DNA of 64,000 nt, from contig NC_083398.1 in the NCBI RefSeq assembly GCF_030864355.1, positions 1,736,001 through 1,800,000 on the forward strand, read 5' to 3'. Positions within the stretch are counted from its first letter, which is position 1. Each line of letters starts with the position of its first letter. Position numbers and translations under genes: made by a program. Source of the stretch: Cutaneotrichosporon cavernicola (Eukaryota; Basidiomycota; Tremellomycetes; Trichosporonales; Trichosporonaceae). The notes below the pieces were generated by a model. That model ran no database searches and had not been told where the DNA came from. It was given only the letters and a program-made list of their open reading frames with translations. Below, piece after piece: positions 11,571 to 23,986 of the stretch.

Positions 11571-12211
11571 TTAGTGGTGGTGCTCGGTCTCGGACTCCTC
11601 GTCCTTGATCTTGGCAGGAGGCTCCCAAGGCGCGTAGATGGAGGTGTGGTTGCGGACACAGTTGAAGCCGTCTGCGGCGAGGTAGAACAGGGCGAGGGTG
11701 TTGAGGCCGAACATGGTCCAGGCGAGGGCGGTGATAGCCGTGATCTTGCGGCACTCGCCAATGAACGGCTGGTACTTTGCCGGGAACGAGTCGACAGGGT
11801 TGCTGCACTGCCGACCGTGGCCGAAGGGGGTGGCGGTGAAAAGACCGGCGACAATGCCAGACATGGTGGCGCCAGCAAAGTGGCAGAACATGAGGATCGG
11901 GTGGTTGAGGAACGCGTGGGCCAAGCCGACCATGGTGAAGAAGATGCCGATGAACAGACCCAGGCCAAGAGAGTGGTACCACCGCCCGTCGGGGTAGTGG
12001 GTCCACACGTTGCCGTACTTGTGGAGCTGGTCCGAGACCATGCCAAGGAACGCAATGTTGGCGGCGAGGTAGAAGATGTAGAAGCTGAAGATGAAGATCT
12101 GGCGCCCGGTCGAAAAGGTCGACTGCATGCGCGTCTTCGGCAGCTCGGGTGCGTTGGGGTCTGCCGTCAGCAGTGTTCTCGTCTGCTCGAGGGTTACTCA
12201 CCAACGGCCAT
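11571..12211 (-). CDS. MARVEL-like four-helix membrane protein
   Basis: Predicted integral membrane protein of 199 aa with four hydrophobic helices. These begin near IFIFSFYIFYLAANIAF, then LGLGLFIGIFFTMVGLAHAF, then CHFAGATMSGIVAGLF, and finally ITALAWTMFGLNTLALFYL. This spacing and length fit fungal MARVEL-domain proteins associated with membrane subdomains or trafficking. The first exon is just 10 nt (12202-12211, ATG plus seven bases). A 41-nt intron (12161-12201) ending GCTGACGGCAG joins it to 11571-12160. The C-terminus is acidic and ends in three histidines. The function is inferred from topology only. Confidence 0.75.
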
Positions 12212-13890
12212 TGTGTTGGTTATTAGAGGTGGTGTGTAGGGGTGGTAGTCCAGTAGTGAGGAGGTGTTGGGAGGAAATTCAACTGATGGAAGTGATACTG
12301 GGATGGGCTCTCACGCACTCTTAAATGTGTGTCGACTACGCTGGCTCTGCCACACTCTCCCACACTCTCTGTTACGTCCTCCTTTCACGGCCGTGGCAAT
12401 GGCTGGAAAAGTGACGTCCGCCCAAAGTCCTCTTGGGTGGGCGGGTTGATTACCCTGCTTCCCCCTACCAAGCCTCGAGCCTGCGTCACCGATGGTGGGT
12501 GCGTACGGTGAGCCCCGAGGCCGAGGCTGACCTTGACGTCTCCGTGTCGGGCCACCCACCACTGGCCGCCGCGGCCGTCATTCCGCCCCCATCCTAGTTA
12601 ACGGTCCGTGCCTGAAACCCAGCCAATGTCATAAAATACTTCAGCACAAACATGTGCTCAGGGTCCATGACGTCGCTCAGAGGCGACGCGGCCGCAAGCA
12701 ACGGTTCCTCCCGACCGTGTTATCTAGGCGGCGCTGTGGTTGTGGTCGGTTTTCGAGGAGCTGGTATGCTCCTGTCAGCGTCACCGCTGGCTCGGTCGAC
12801 GTTTGAGAGAAGAAGGGCACCGGATTCTCCGCGCCTCCCACCACACAATTGGACCAACCTGGCCGTCATCCTGTCGCGATCCTATCGCGACGCCTGATGC
12901 GGCACCTCCACCCCTACAGCCGAATGAGACAATTATGCTACACCAGCGATAGAGTTTCGAGGTTGTCTAGTCTGACACCTCCGTCACCGGCATCGACTCA
13001 GTGGGCCTCACTTCGTTTCGGAACCCTGTTCGGGCCGGACGAGTGAGGTACAGTGATGACTAAGGGGGTAGGAGGTCGACATATTGCCGACTGACGGGTT
13101 CAGTTGGGTCTGGGCTACCTGCCACTGGACGGCGGCACGACATTCGGAGGCCGCCAGAGGTGGCGAGACGTGTAGCCTCTAGCGGGAAAGCCGTAGCAGG
13201 TAACTTCCCCGGATACAGCGGCTCCAAGCGATTATGCGCACGAAGCTCACCACTCGTCAGTCAAATCTGTCACCAACTATGTAACATCTGTTTGGCACAT
13301 CCATCGTCCTTGATGAAGGATCATTCCCTGATTCGCAGTTCCCTGCATCGTCATCGTCATCGAGTCATTACTTGCGGACGTCCCTGTAACTTCTACTCAC
13401 CAACTAACTCCATCCAGACTCCACTGTGCTAATCGAGGTGGACAGCGAGTGGTGAAAACATTGGCAGAGCAACCCTGTCTCTCGCTGTGACGTTTGATTC
13501 CGTGCACAGACATCGCTCTGGTCCCAGAACGACCAGATTACCTTCAGAGGTGTCCAAAGCCGAGATCTGCCTCGGCCTGTCGATTGACAGACGCAACATC
13601 TAGCCGGGCGCGTCCGCAACGTGCTGGGTCGGTCTAGTTCGCGTACAGGAGCGTACATCCTTGCGGTCTGGGACGCTCGGGAATCATCATGCACGAGCGG
13701 AGTGATGCTGCACAAGTGTTGATGGAGCAGCGAACATGGCGATTGCAGGGTTTGCGTGCCTGATCAAATACGGCAGGCACTGCGGCGACCATCTGGGGCA
13801 ACCTGGACAAAACACACCGACGTGTTCAGCCGCCTGCTCACCGATCTCGTGTTAACAGGTGTATTGCCCACAGTCCTTCACTGATTTGGC
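12212..13890. other. Intergenic region without recognised gene
   Basis: 1.7 kb holding the upstream region of the MARVEL-like gene and the downstream region of the hybrid histidine kinase. Open frames near 12652-13046 (plus) and 13404-13715 (minus) are short, overlap each other and show no motif or splice pattern that would extend them. I see nothing else to call. Confidence 0.45.
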
Positions 13891-16800
13891 TTATTGGAGC
13901 GCTTTTTGGCGCGTCTCCCACACCTCCTCGAGCAACTCGCCGAGACGAGGAATGTCGACCGGCTTGTTTAGGACGGCGAAGAAGCCCGCCTCCGTGCAGC
14001 GATTCTGTGTCGCCTTGTCGACGTTGGCACTGAGGGATACGACGCACGGCTCGCCCGCCAGTGGACTGTCGCGGATGCGTTTGAGCGCGCCAAAGCCGTC
14101 GAGGACTGATATCAGCCTAGGGGTTCGACGGTTGACTCACTGGGCATTTGAAGATCCAGTAGGATCAGGTCGTATCGGCGCTTCTCGGACATCTCGACCG
14201 CTTGCATACCGTCACTCGCAGCGTCAGCCTCCTTGTATCCGTAGAGCTCAAGGATGCGGCGGCACACCGCGACGTTGACCGGCGAGTCGTCGACCACGAG
14301 CACGTCGAGCGGCTTTTCCTTCGCAAGGCTGCGGTTGATCTTCTGCTTGGACCGCGGTGGGTGCCTCTTGTTCTTGTCCTCTGGCGCCGGGATTATCATC
14401 TTGTACAGGCTGTTGAACTTGAGGGGGCGTGCGAGGATCTCATCACGCCCAAAGTTCAGACGCTCCATCTCGTGCGAGATCTGTGTCGCCTTGGCCACAT
14501 AGATGATCTGGAGTTAGACGGCTTGGCTAATACTCGCTAACCTTGGCGTTGGGCTGCAGTCTCTTAATCTCGCTGATCGTCTTAGGCTCGATCAAGCTCG
14601 TGTCGAGAATGATGCTCTGGTAATGCCTTCCGCTGTTGAAACCGATGGGATGGCCGGGCGTCAAGGCCATAGGTAACGGCTCGGTGAACCACGTCGGGCG
14701 ACAGTTGAACTCTTTGAGGTCCTCCTCAAGCACGTGTCCCCACATCATGTCACCTCCTGAGAGAATGAAGACATCCTGGGTCGTGTCGAAACGCCGCAAC
14801 TTAGTTGGCTGCCACGACGAGTCTCGCTGGGTCACGAAGGTGAAGGTGAACGTTGATCCTTTACCGAACTCGGACTCGACCGTGCAGTCACCACCAAGGA
14901 GACGTGCCAGGTCACGCGAGATAACGAGGCCCAGCCCCGAACCACCGTAAGACCTGGTGATTGACTCGTCGACCTGTGAAAAGCTTTTAAAGAGCTTGTG
15001 CAGTTTGGAAGATGGGATGCCCACGCCAGTGTCGGCAACAGTGAGAGCGACCTTGATACACCCGTCACCCAGGTCCTCCCACGTCCGCTCAACAGTGACG
15101 CGGGCGGTGCGACGGCCCGCTTGGCCTGGCGGCGTGAATTTGACGGCGTTAGAAAGCAGGTTCAACAGAACCTGCTTTACACGGAACGGATCACCAATCA
15201 CGCCCGGCGGATCCGACAAGAGTGTCGTTAGCACCGTAAGCTCAACGTTCTTGCTCTGGGCCACCGGCGCGATGATGTCGAGCGCACCTTCAACTACCTC
15301 GCGCACGGAGAACGGAATGCTCTCGAGCTGCACCGAGTTTGACTCGAGCTTGGAGTGATCAAGGATGTTCGAGATGAGAGCGAGGAGGTCCTGGCCACTG
15401 GCAATAATAGTCTGCAGGTGCTCTTGCTGGACAGCCGTCAGACCCGAACTCGTTTCCAGCACGCTTGCCAGTCCCATGATCGCGGCTAACGGCGAGCGGA
15501 GCTCGTGAGAGCATTGTGACAGGAATTGTGTCTTCGCCTGAAGGGCGTTGCTTAGTTCACGTGTCCTCATCGTGACTTCGGTCTTGAGACGCGATGTGCA
15601 GACGTGGTGCGTGTGAATGATGTGCGCAAAGGTCGCAAGGGTGGAGACGACCTCGCGAGTTGACTCCGACTGAACGGCAGCACTCGTTGACGACATCGAC
15701 AGGAGCAAGATTACGCCAGATTGGCCGCCCTGGTTGATGATTGGGAGGCACAATAGAGTGCGCGGCTGGCGACCGTTGTAGAAGGGGTCATTGCGCAGAC
15801 GCGATGCTTTGGCAGGTTTAGTGATGGGGATGCCTGTGCGCGCGACATGTAACATGATGGACGTAGGACACACCGTCTGGGCGGCATCATCACTGGCGTC
15901 TAGGTCGTATGACGTTATGCGCTGGAATGGGCCCGCTGCCTTGAGGCGGAGTGTGGACTTGTCGTCCTCATCGCTCAGCGCGATGGCGGCATAGTCGCAG
16001 CGGGCAAACTGGCATAGGATGCGCAGCAGGGTGCAGAGAAGCACCAGCGAGTCCTTTTCTTGCGCCAGTGCCAGCGACGACCGCATTAGTGCAAGTGTGT
16101 CCAGGTTGTTGTCCGTAAACGCAGTCGACGCCTCTATGGTGGTGGGGTCGTCGTTGGTCCGTGAGACCACAGTCGAGTCGCTGTTCGTCAACGCCGAGAC
16201 GGACACGGCCAGTGACTCTCGCCTCAGCGGAGGTGGGACCACATCAACAGCCAAAAAGTCGGAGGGACCTCGTGGAGTGACCGGTGTCGGGGGGCAGTGT
16301 ATTGGGTAACGGTCGCGCAGCATCTCACACAGTCCTGCCGCCTGGTAAATCTTGTACGCCCTAAACGCAGCACCGATGAACCCAGCTGCGAGTTTGGGTG
16401 AGCCTGTACATTTGATCAACAAGTCAGCCGTGTAGAAGTTGAGCAGGCCAGAAAGGAGCATCTGGTCGTCGTCTTCAAAGCGCTCGATCGTCGCTTCAGC
16501 ATCTTTCAGCGCCTCGAAAGGGTCTTGGCTCAGTCGTTCATACATGTTGAGGAGCTCAAGTCGAGCTTTGAGGTCCGGCGAGTAGGGCGCATAGGTCGCG
16601 AGGAACTCACGCCCCGTCTCCAGCAGGTCCAGGTTGGTGCCCGTCCGCAGTGCCGCCAAAGCGAGGAGCCAATGCATCTCACTTCCGGTCGTGAGACCCT
16701 CGTTCGAAGGGATGGTCTTTCGACCCCGGTTGAGCATTTGTAGCAGGAGTTTGGGTGGGGCGTCGTACAGCAGATGGAGTCGTAACGCCAGGACATCGTA

Positions 16801-19800
16801 TGTGCCGACATGCATTCTCGGGTTCTGCACGGAGCTGAAGTCACCGCGGCCGAAGAAATCGCCGTCCATTTCCCACGGAGCGTCACGTTGGGGTCGCGCC
16901 AGACACTCTGCGTACTGGTGAGGCAGGTTGACGAGGAGGTGGTGCGAAGTCGTCGAGTACGGCTTGACCAGCTCCCAGCGTCTTGTCACCACCTCCCACA
17001 TGACGGGAATCTTTGAGAACAGCCGTGTAAGGAGATCAAGCGAGACGACATACGCTGCCACCTCGTAATCTGCGAGGGCAACGGAGCCGTCGAATGCGAT
17101 GTTCATGATATCCTGAACTCTCTCGAAGCCCATGAAGCAATGCGACTGTGCACCAAGCGCTATGAGGGCAGAGTTCGTGAGAAGACTGTTGGAACGCATC
17201 TCCGTGATTCGCAGGGATAATGCCCTGAGGGCGTTCTGGATCGGTGCATGTGATATGCAGATTGAGTGCATGGCGAGAACAAGGGCGGTCGAGTCGTGGA
17301 GCTTGCCCAGCGCCTTTGCAACGCTTACGCCGAGGCGGAACACTGAGGAGCGGCGCTCGGGCTGCGTTATGTAAATAGTCGGGCCAGCGTATCCAATAAG
17401 CGACATTATAAGGACATGGTCGTCGTCGTGGTCGTCATCGTGGTCGTCCCCACCAATAGTGGGCCCGTTTTTGAGCTCTCTCTCGAACTCTTCCACGTCG
17501 GCAACCGACTCAGGCTGCCACAGACTGACCACGTGTGGGTTGTCTGGGTTGTACCCAAACTCGTCGAAGGTTTCGAACAATACGTCCATCGCGTCTTGAG
17601 TTCGGTTGGCGGCGATCAACTGTCTGACGAGAAGGGTGGCGACGGAGATGCTCTCAGCCGGCGTCTCGCAGAGCGGCTTGAGGGTGTTGAGCGCCGCAAA
17701 CGTCGCGGCGTGGTCGTGGAAGACGCTCGATACCTCTGCCGATAGTCGGACGTATCGGAAGCAGAGCTCGCGGTGCGACTTGAGCCACGATGCGAGGCCT
17801 TCGGTGCCCTCAACAATGTCTGTCGCAGTGGTCACAAAGTGGCAAGCGGCGGTGAAATTGGCGTGCTGCATCGCGCGCGCTGTTGCGTCCAAGAGAAGAG
17901 ACACAAGGGCGTCCGACTTCGCGATGTCTGAACCACGAGAGTGGGCTGACACAGCGAGCTCAACCGCATCGTACAGGTAGTCATTAACAAGGTCCTCCTT
18001 AGTGAGGAACTCGAACACGCGTCGCTGCAGGGCCGCACCCTCGGTGCTAAGAGCGAGGCGCTGGGCCGCTTGCTGGACGTCAGCACTAGCAGTCTGGAGT
18101 GACTCACCCTTTGCCGCTCATGTGTGAAGCAGAAGTGGTCTGGTTGCAGAGCCAGTACTCCTATTGCCGCACACACCTGCATGAGGCTCTCCAGATCTCG
18201 CACGGGTTTGCCCAAGCCTTTGGACAACTTTTTGAGAGGGAAACCAGCCGAAGGCAGATATGACAAGATCTGCGTCAGCGAATTGCTCACAAACTCCCAG
18301 CATACCTTCAACAGCTCCTGCACCTCTGGAGGAAATCTGCGCATAACGTTCTCGAGGTATGAGTCGAAGCTGGCGTCCGACAGGTGCGACTGCAACGTCA
18401 CGAGGTCGAAGCGCCACTGCAAGCTGTCAAAGTCAAATGCTACGACTTGCTCCTTGAGAAGCGTCGTCATGAGCGTTCGCAGGAACAGCGGACTCCCTGC
18501 CGTCTCCCCATATAGGAAGCTAGCTATAGCCAGCCCCGATGTCGCAACCCGACCGTTTAGACACTTGTCGATGTACGCCACAACGCCTTCTTCTGTGAGG
18601 CGCTTGACTTCAAGGCTTGAGCTGGCCGAAAAAAGTACGCTGGCTGGAGGAGGCACTGGCGTCGCGCTTCCAGTTATAGACACGACTATGACGTGATTGA
18701 GCGGATACGGGCCGTCGATAACCTGTCGCCAGCTACCATTAGCTATGTTCCTCATGCGACTGCGCACATGTCCACCTCGTTCTGGGGGAGCCACTGGATG
18801 TCGTCGATAACCAGCACCAGTGGTCGCAATTTGGTTGCAAACAGCTGCAAGAACTGCCTCGACCACGATTTGAATGCCGAGATAAACTTCTCTCCCTGAC
18901 GTCAGCCACGCGACACGTGTGAGGGGCACTAACCTCGATCTTTGGGGCTATTGGAACAGAATCGTCCTCTTTAAGAAGCCGGTGAGACTCCACAGATAGC
19001 AGGGAAACGAAGAACGCCCATCTTCCCGCGAGCGCCGACTTGATCCGATCTAACCATACTTTGCCGTTCTCCCGCGGGTCCGTCAACACCCGATCCAGGA
19101 GGGACTGGAAGATCTGCACGAAACTCGTGAGAGGTTTCCGGATGTGTTCGTCGGGCTTGGCGTGCCCAACGAGACACCTCGCTCCCAAGTCATCCGCTTC
19201 GAGCTTAGCGGACCACTCATCAACCAGCCGCGACTTGCCGTTCCCACTTTGGCCCCAGATGTTAATCACACGGCTCGACGCACTGCCGTTCGCGACGGCG
19301 GCAAACGCGACGTCCAGGGCCTCCAGCTCGGCGCCTCGCTCGATGACAGTCAGCGGCAGACTAAAGCGACTCATATGGTCGACTTCGCCGACAGCAAACT
19401 TGGTAAGGTCGCCGTTGGTGCGACAGATCTGCGAGAGCTTACGCAGGTCGTAAGCGAGCGTGTCCAGGTTCTGGTAGCGGTCCTCAGGGTCCTTGGCGAG
19501 AGACAGCATGATGATGTCGGACAGCTGCTTTGGTGGCATCTCGACAGTCGCGCCCAACGCAATGACGCGCTGGAGGTAGTCGTGTGGAGTAATGATATCG
19601 GTCGTGATGTGTCTGTGGACGTCGGCGAGGAAGTCTATGTCGGCGAGATCAGGCGAGTCTGGCCCGCCATCGACAGTCGTGCCAGTGAGAAGTTCGTATG
19701 CGAGGACGCCCCAGCTGTATATGTCATTGCCAGCAGATACCCGTCGTGAGATGGCTGCTTCTGGCGCAAGGTAACGCAGGTGGCGGAATATGTACCCTTC

Positions 19801-20745
19801 GCTCAGGTATGTCGAGTTGTGGTGAATAGGGTCACGGGTAAAGAGAGAGCACTGAGAGAGGATCTGCGTAAGTTGCATGCCGACCTGCAGCCCTGGCAAC
19901 GCCGTCGCCTCCCACAGTCGATTCACGACGACGGTCCCATCGTGACTGATGCCAAATACGTTGGGATGGCACCAGTTCAGCGAGATATGTCGGTCGTGTA
20001 GAGCTTGAAGGCAGATAACAGTCTGGAGGAGAAGGTCACACGCGTCCGCCCACCGCAGCATCGAAGGCTCTGATGTAGAAGAGGCTGAACCGTTGCAATT
20101 GACCTTGCTGACCTCGGCGAACTGCGGCCAATCGGCACCGACGATCATGCTCCAAGAATCAGTAAACGAAGTGTTGGTCGTTCCTGGGCTCTCTTCGACC
20201 AGCCAGTACCCCAGATCGTCTTCCCACCACGCGATCACGTGGCTTGGTGGGCGGTAGCGGCGCGGAAAACCCTCCTCGTGAGTCGGTGATAGAGTCGGCG
20301 ACGAGGCGACACCAGGCCGGCCGAGAGTGTAGGGGACGGTGTCGAGAGCCTTGATCTGTGATTGGCGTCTAAAGGAGGATAGCACTATCATGTAAGCAAC
20401 GGCCAACCATTGTGCGCAGTCATCCAACTCGAAGGCACTCACCGGACGCGTCATCGTTTGGACAAAAGCTGATCTGTCAGCGCCGGTCTCTCGCAAGCAA
20501 GTAGGAGTATCGTACCTGAAGCGGACACGACCATCTAGTCTTCTGTCGTCGAGGAGTGGATACTCGTACGTGGGGTCCAGACTAGCCCACCCCGTCACCC
20601 ACTCGTCCTGGACCTGTTTCCGGGGGTTGGATGAGACGCTACGGTGGATGGCCTCGAATGTCGTCGAGCTATTGGGCGGAGAGTTGTCGACAACGACATT
20701 GACGAGACCGCGCGCTCGGAATTCGCTTTCTGTAGGTATGGTCAT
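13891..20745 (-). CDS. Giant hybrid histidine kinase with pseudokinase, AAA ATPase, GAF, HK and receiver domains (fungal group X type)
   Basis: Predicted cytosolic phosphorelay sensor of about 2,200 aa. An N-terminal protein-kinase fold (residues about 200-460) has HISLNWCHPN where HRDLKPEN is expected and no DFG, but keeps RYLAPE and GNDIYSWGVLAYELLTG, so it is a pseudokinase. A P-loop module follows with Walker A WGQSGNGKS (about 498) and Walker B LVLVIDDIQW. A helical linker leads to a GAF domain (about 1530-1650). The HisKA H-box is SQCSHELRSPLAAI (about 1704). The HATPase has N-box LNLLSNAVKFTP, G1 DTGVGIP and G2 GSGLGL. A degenerate receiver-like segment precedes the real receiver with VLVVDDSPVN, phospho-acceptor LILLDLQMP and C-terminal NKPVD. 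This order matches Mak2/Mak3/Chk1-type kinases that sense oxidative or morphogenetic cues. At least five introns (for example 18896-18933) were resolved; the border near 18725-18770 is approximate. Confidence 0.9.
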
Positions 20746-21597
20746 GAGCGGTCGTGAGGGATTGACAACGAGGTGGTGCCACCTCGCTAGTCGGCACCAA
20801 AGATGGAGGAAGGTGTATCGGTTACGAGCTCATTGCCGGTGAGGTGAGAAGAATGAGTAGAACCAGCAGGTAGAGAGCGTCGTCCACAAGGAGATAGCTG
20901 ACGGCGCCAAAGACTGAGAGATTGAGAGATTGAGAAATGGAGAAATACCAAAGCCATAGAGAGTCGACGAGTGGGGTCTGTATATTGATCGATCATATGG
21001 TTAGGTCATCATCATGACGAAAGAAGACCATTGAGCGGAATCAGATTTAAGGGGCGTCTCCCTCCCGTTAGTTCCTTCTTAGATGGAAGGAGTGCCTGCT
21101 TGAGCCCTTTGTCCACTCTGCTTAAAATCTGAAATGGCTCGCCGTCCATGCCGTCACCCCTAAACCACTGTTTACTCTTGCCTTGGAATTTGTGCCGGGC
21201 ACCACGGCCAACAGCCAATGTAACGTAGGTGCCCATTAGGTTTAGCTTCTGTGGCTCATATGACAAATCGCAAGCCTCGCTTGCAGTTAGCAGCCTATGG
21301 CGATCTGGCGATGGTGGTTCTGATACGTTTCAAGTACCGTGAATGTTTATTTAGTATATCTTGACCCACATGTACCAACAATCACTACCATTTTAAACTT
21401 ATTAGGCTGAGTTAAATATCCCGCTAATACAATTATCAACTCGGTAACCTTAGATACCTCCGGCCATCCGGTCTCCGGAGATGCCGGTCCGCGCGGCCCG
21501 GCCAATCTTCCTCGCTCAACGTTCTAACGTGACGCGCCTTCCCTCCTGCTAAAAGGCGTTGCTTCCCACTTTTGAACTCCATGCTCCCCATCTTGTC
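20746..21597. other. Divergent upstream region of histidine kinase and DUF2264 genes
   Basis: No gene seen. AT-rich stretches at 21330-21430 and C/T-rich sequence directly before 21598 suggest promoter and leader of the plus-strand gene. A TATA-like ATATACAG lies at about 20978-20985 on the minus strand. Confidence 0.4.
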
Positions 21598-23869
21598 ATG
21601 GTCCTTCTCTCCCCCACCGCATTCACAGAAAACCCATTCCGCACGCGCCATGACGTTGCGGAAGGCCTCAAAGGCCGTGAGTGCACCCGTGACCACACTG
21701 ACCCCAGTCCTCGATCCCCTGGAACCACACACGTCACTGGGCGGGGCGTGTATCAACATCGGCTCAACAGCCGCACATTACGACACCCGCGCCGTCGCGC
21801 TTGAGACCTTTGCCCGTCCTCTCTGGGGTCTCGCTGCGCTACTTGCCGGTGGTGGCGAGTATGAGGGCACGGCACGTTGGGTGCGCGGGTTAGCAAATGG
21901 GACGGATCCACGAGGGGAAGAATATTGGGGCGCTTCAAAGGCCAAGGATCAACGCATGGTTGAGATGAGCCCCCTGAGTTTTGCCATTGCGCTAGCCCCA
22001 GACGTGTTCTATACCGTAGGCTGTGTTGGCCTAAAAAGCTGACAACCAGAGCCAGACGTTAGAGGCGCAGAGGAACATTGCGGCCTTCCTCGCGTCCTGC
22101 ATGACGCAGCCCATGCCTGATAGTAAGATCACTCACCATTAATCTCACAGGTTGTGGCTAATCCCAGCGAACTGGTTATGGTTCCGTGTCTTCGCCAATC
22201 TCGCGCTCCGCTCCATTGGCTCGCCACACCACAACCCAGGCCGCATGGCGGCCGACCTCGAACGCCTTGACTCGTTCCAGCTCCCGCCGCATCTCCCGGT
22301 GGGAGATGACCTCATCGGGTCCGCAGGCTGGAGTCGCGACGGCCCCGAGGACGTTAAGCAGCTCGACTACTACTCGTCGAGCTTTGCTATCCAAGTCGCC
22401 CAGATGGTCTACGCAAAGGTAGGTTGACGCGATGCTGCAGGAGTGGCAGCGGCTGGCGTTTGGTTACCGACAAAGTAGTGCTGACAGCAGCTGTGTGCCG
22501 AGGAGGATCCCAGGCGTGCTCGGGCTTACGAGCAACGGGCCAAGGACTTTGTTAAGGATTTTGTGTTCTACTTCGACGACGATGGTGAGGTTACCGCTAC
22601 TGGGCAGCTCGATAGCCTCCGTTGTTTAGCTGACAGTAGGAAACGCCATTCCGTTTGGTCGATCGATGGTGTACCGCTTCGCGGTCATCGCGACATTCTC
22701 TGCTATGGCACTCTGCAACGTCGAGCCCCCAGCCCCTCTGACATGGGGACACTTGAAGGGCCTCGTGCTGCGCCACCTCCGCACCTGGTCTGGCAACCGT
22801 GACATCTTTCGGTCGGACGGAACTCTTAACATTGGATACGCGTACGACAACATGTACGCGACAGAAAACTACAATGCGTGGGTCATGGTTGTCTCAGCCT
22901 TGAGGTGGTTCGGAAGCTGACGCCAGTCCCGGTTCCCCGTATTGGGCGTGCAAAGCGTTCCTCTGTCTCGGAGCGCCTCTAAACCACCCATTCTGGACCT
23001 CTGACGAGCTGCCATGGCCAAGCACGATGCCGCGAATCAAGGCCCTCCCCGATCCGGGGCACATCATGGTGCGCTCTGGCGGCCACGTCTTCCTCCTCTC
23101 ATCTGGGCAGACGGCGCATTACACCATGCGCAATGGTAACGCAAAGTACTCCAAGTTCTCATACTCTTCTACCTTCGGTTTCTGCTATTCCACGGGGTCC
23201 TTGGACTTGGAACAGCTCGCAGCAGATGGCATGCTCGCTCTGCGCGACGCGTCGCCAGGCGTCGAAGCGTCTGACTCGGACATCTGGCGGGTGAGGCGGG
23301 TGGCGCTCAATGCGCGGATCGTCGGTCGGGGCACCGAGAGGATGCACCTTCGCAGCGGCTGGCGTCCGTTCCCGGACGTGTATGTCGAGACATGGCTTGT
23401 CCCGCCCGCTGAAGAGAGTCCGAATTATTATGTTCGAGTGCACAAGATTACGACGGGCCGGACCCTCGACACCGCCGAGGCAGGTTGGGCGACATACGGC
23501 CAGGGCGAGGATGGCAGGGCACTGGTCCAGGCCTTCTCGGGTGAGACGTCGTCCGGAGGCATGGAGGCCGAGGGCCAAGCTCGCGCGACGACGCGCGGTG
23601 GATCTGTCGGGGTGGTCGACCTCGACGTCACTCGGCTCAGTGCCGGATTCAACGGTGTTAAACGTCGCGGCAAGCTAGTCCAGTCCGACCCTAATTCGAA
23701 CGCCATCTTCTCCCGGTCCGTCCTCCCAACCCTCCTGGGCCACCTCGAACCGGGGACACATTACCTTGCGACCGGCGTGTTTGGGGCGCCTCCTTCGGAA
23801 GCGGAACTCTGGGACTCGGAGTGGGCGCACGTTCCGCGTGTTCCGTCGGATTTGACGATCTACAACTAG
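21598..23869 (+). CDS. DUF2264 domain protein (seven exons)
   Basis: Member of the DUF2264 family, function unproven; the fold is probably helical and several bacterial relatives sit in polysaccharide-use loci (my recollection, not shown here). Rebuilt from seven exons, about 655 aa. The introns are near 21677-21707 (31 nt), 22016-22049, 22122-22167, 22418-22489, 22586-22649 and 22879-22926. Family hallmarks run in order across exons: [67 protein letters not shown] and then [16 protein letters not shown]. The last exon (from about 22927) encodes a beta-rich C-terminal region with [12 protein letters not shown]. Each join keeps frame, and most introns end with a CTGAC-type branch site. Start ATG at 21598 gives NPFRTRHDV, the usual N-terminus. 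Confidence 0.88.
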
Positions 23870-23986
23870 TGATAATGATGAGTGAGCGTTGCGGGCGCAG
23901 CGCCTTAGTCGGACTTGGATGACGATGATGACCGCACCAGTTCGAATCTGGCGTCCAGGTATAAATACAATATGCATCGTCCACAT

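Noticed and set aside
13404..13715. 103-codon minus-strand frame downstream of the histidine kinase
   Set aside because: No domain, no leader, Ser/Arg/Thr-rich composition unlike real genes nearby.
23941..23975. TATAAATA element on the plus strand as a promoter
   Set aside because: It lies in the 117-bp gap between two convergent stops, so an AT-rich 3'-end signal is more likely.
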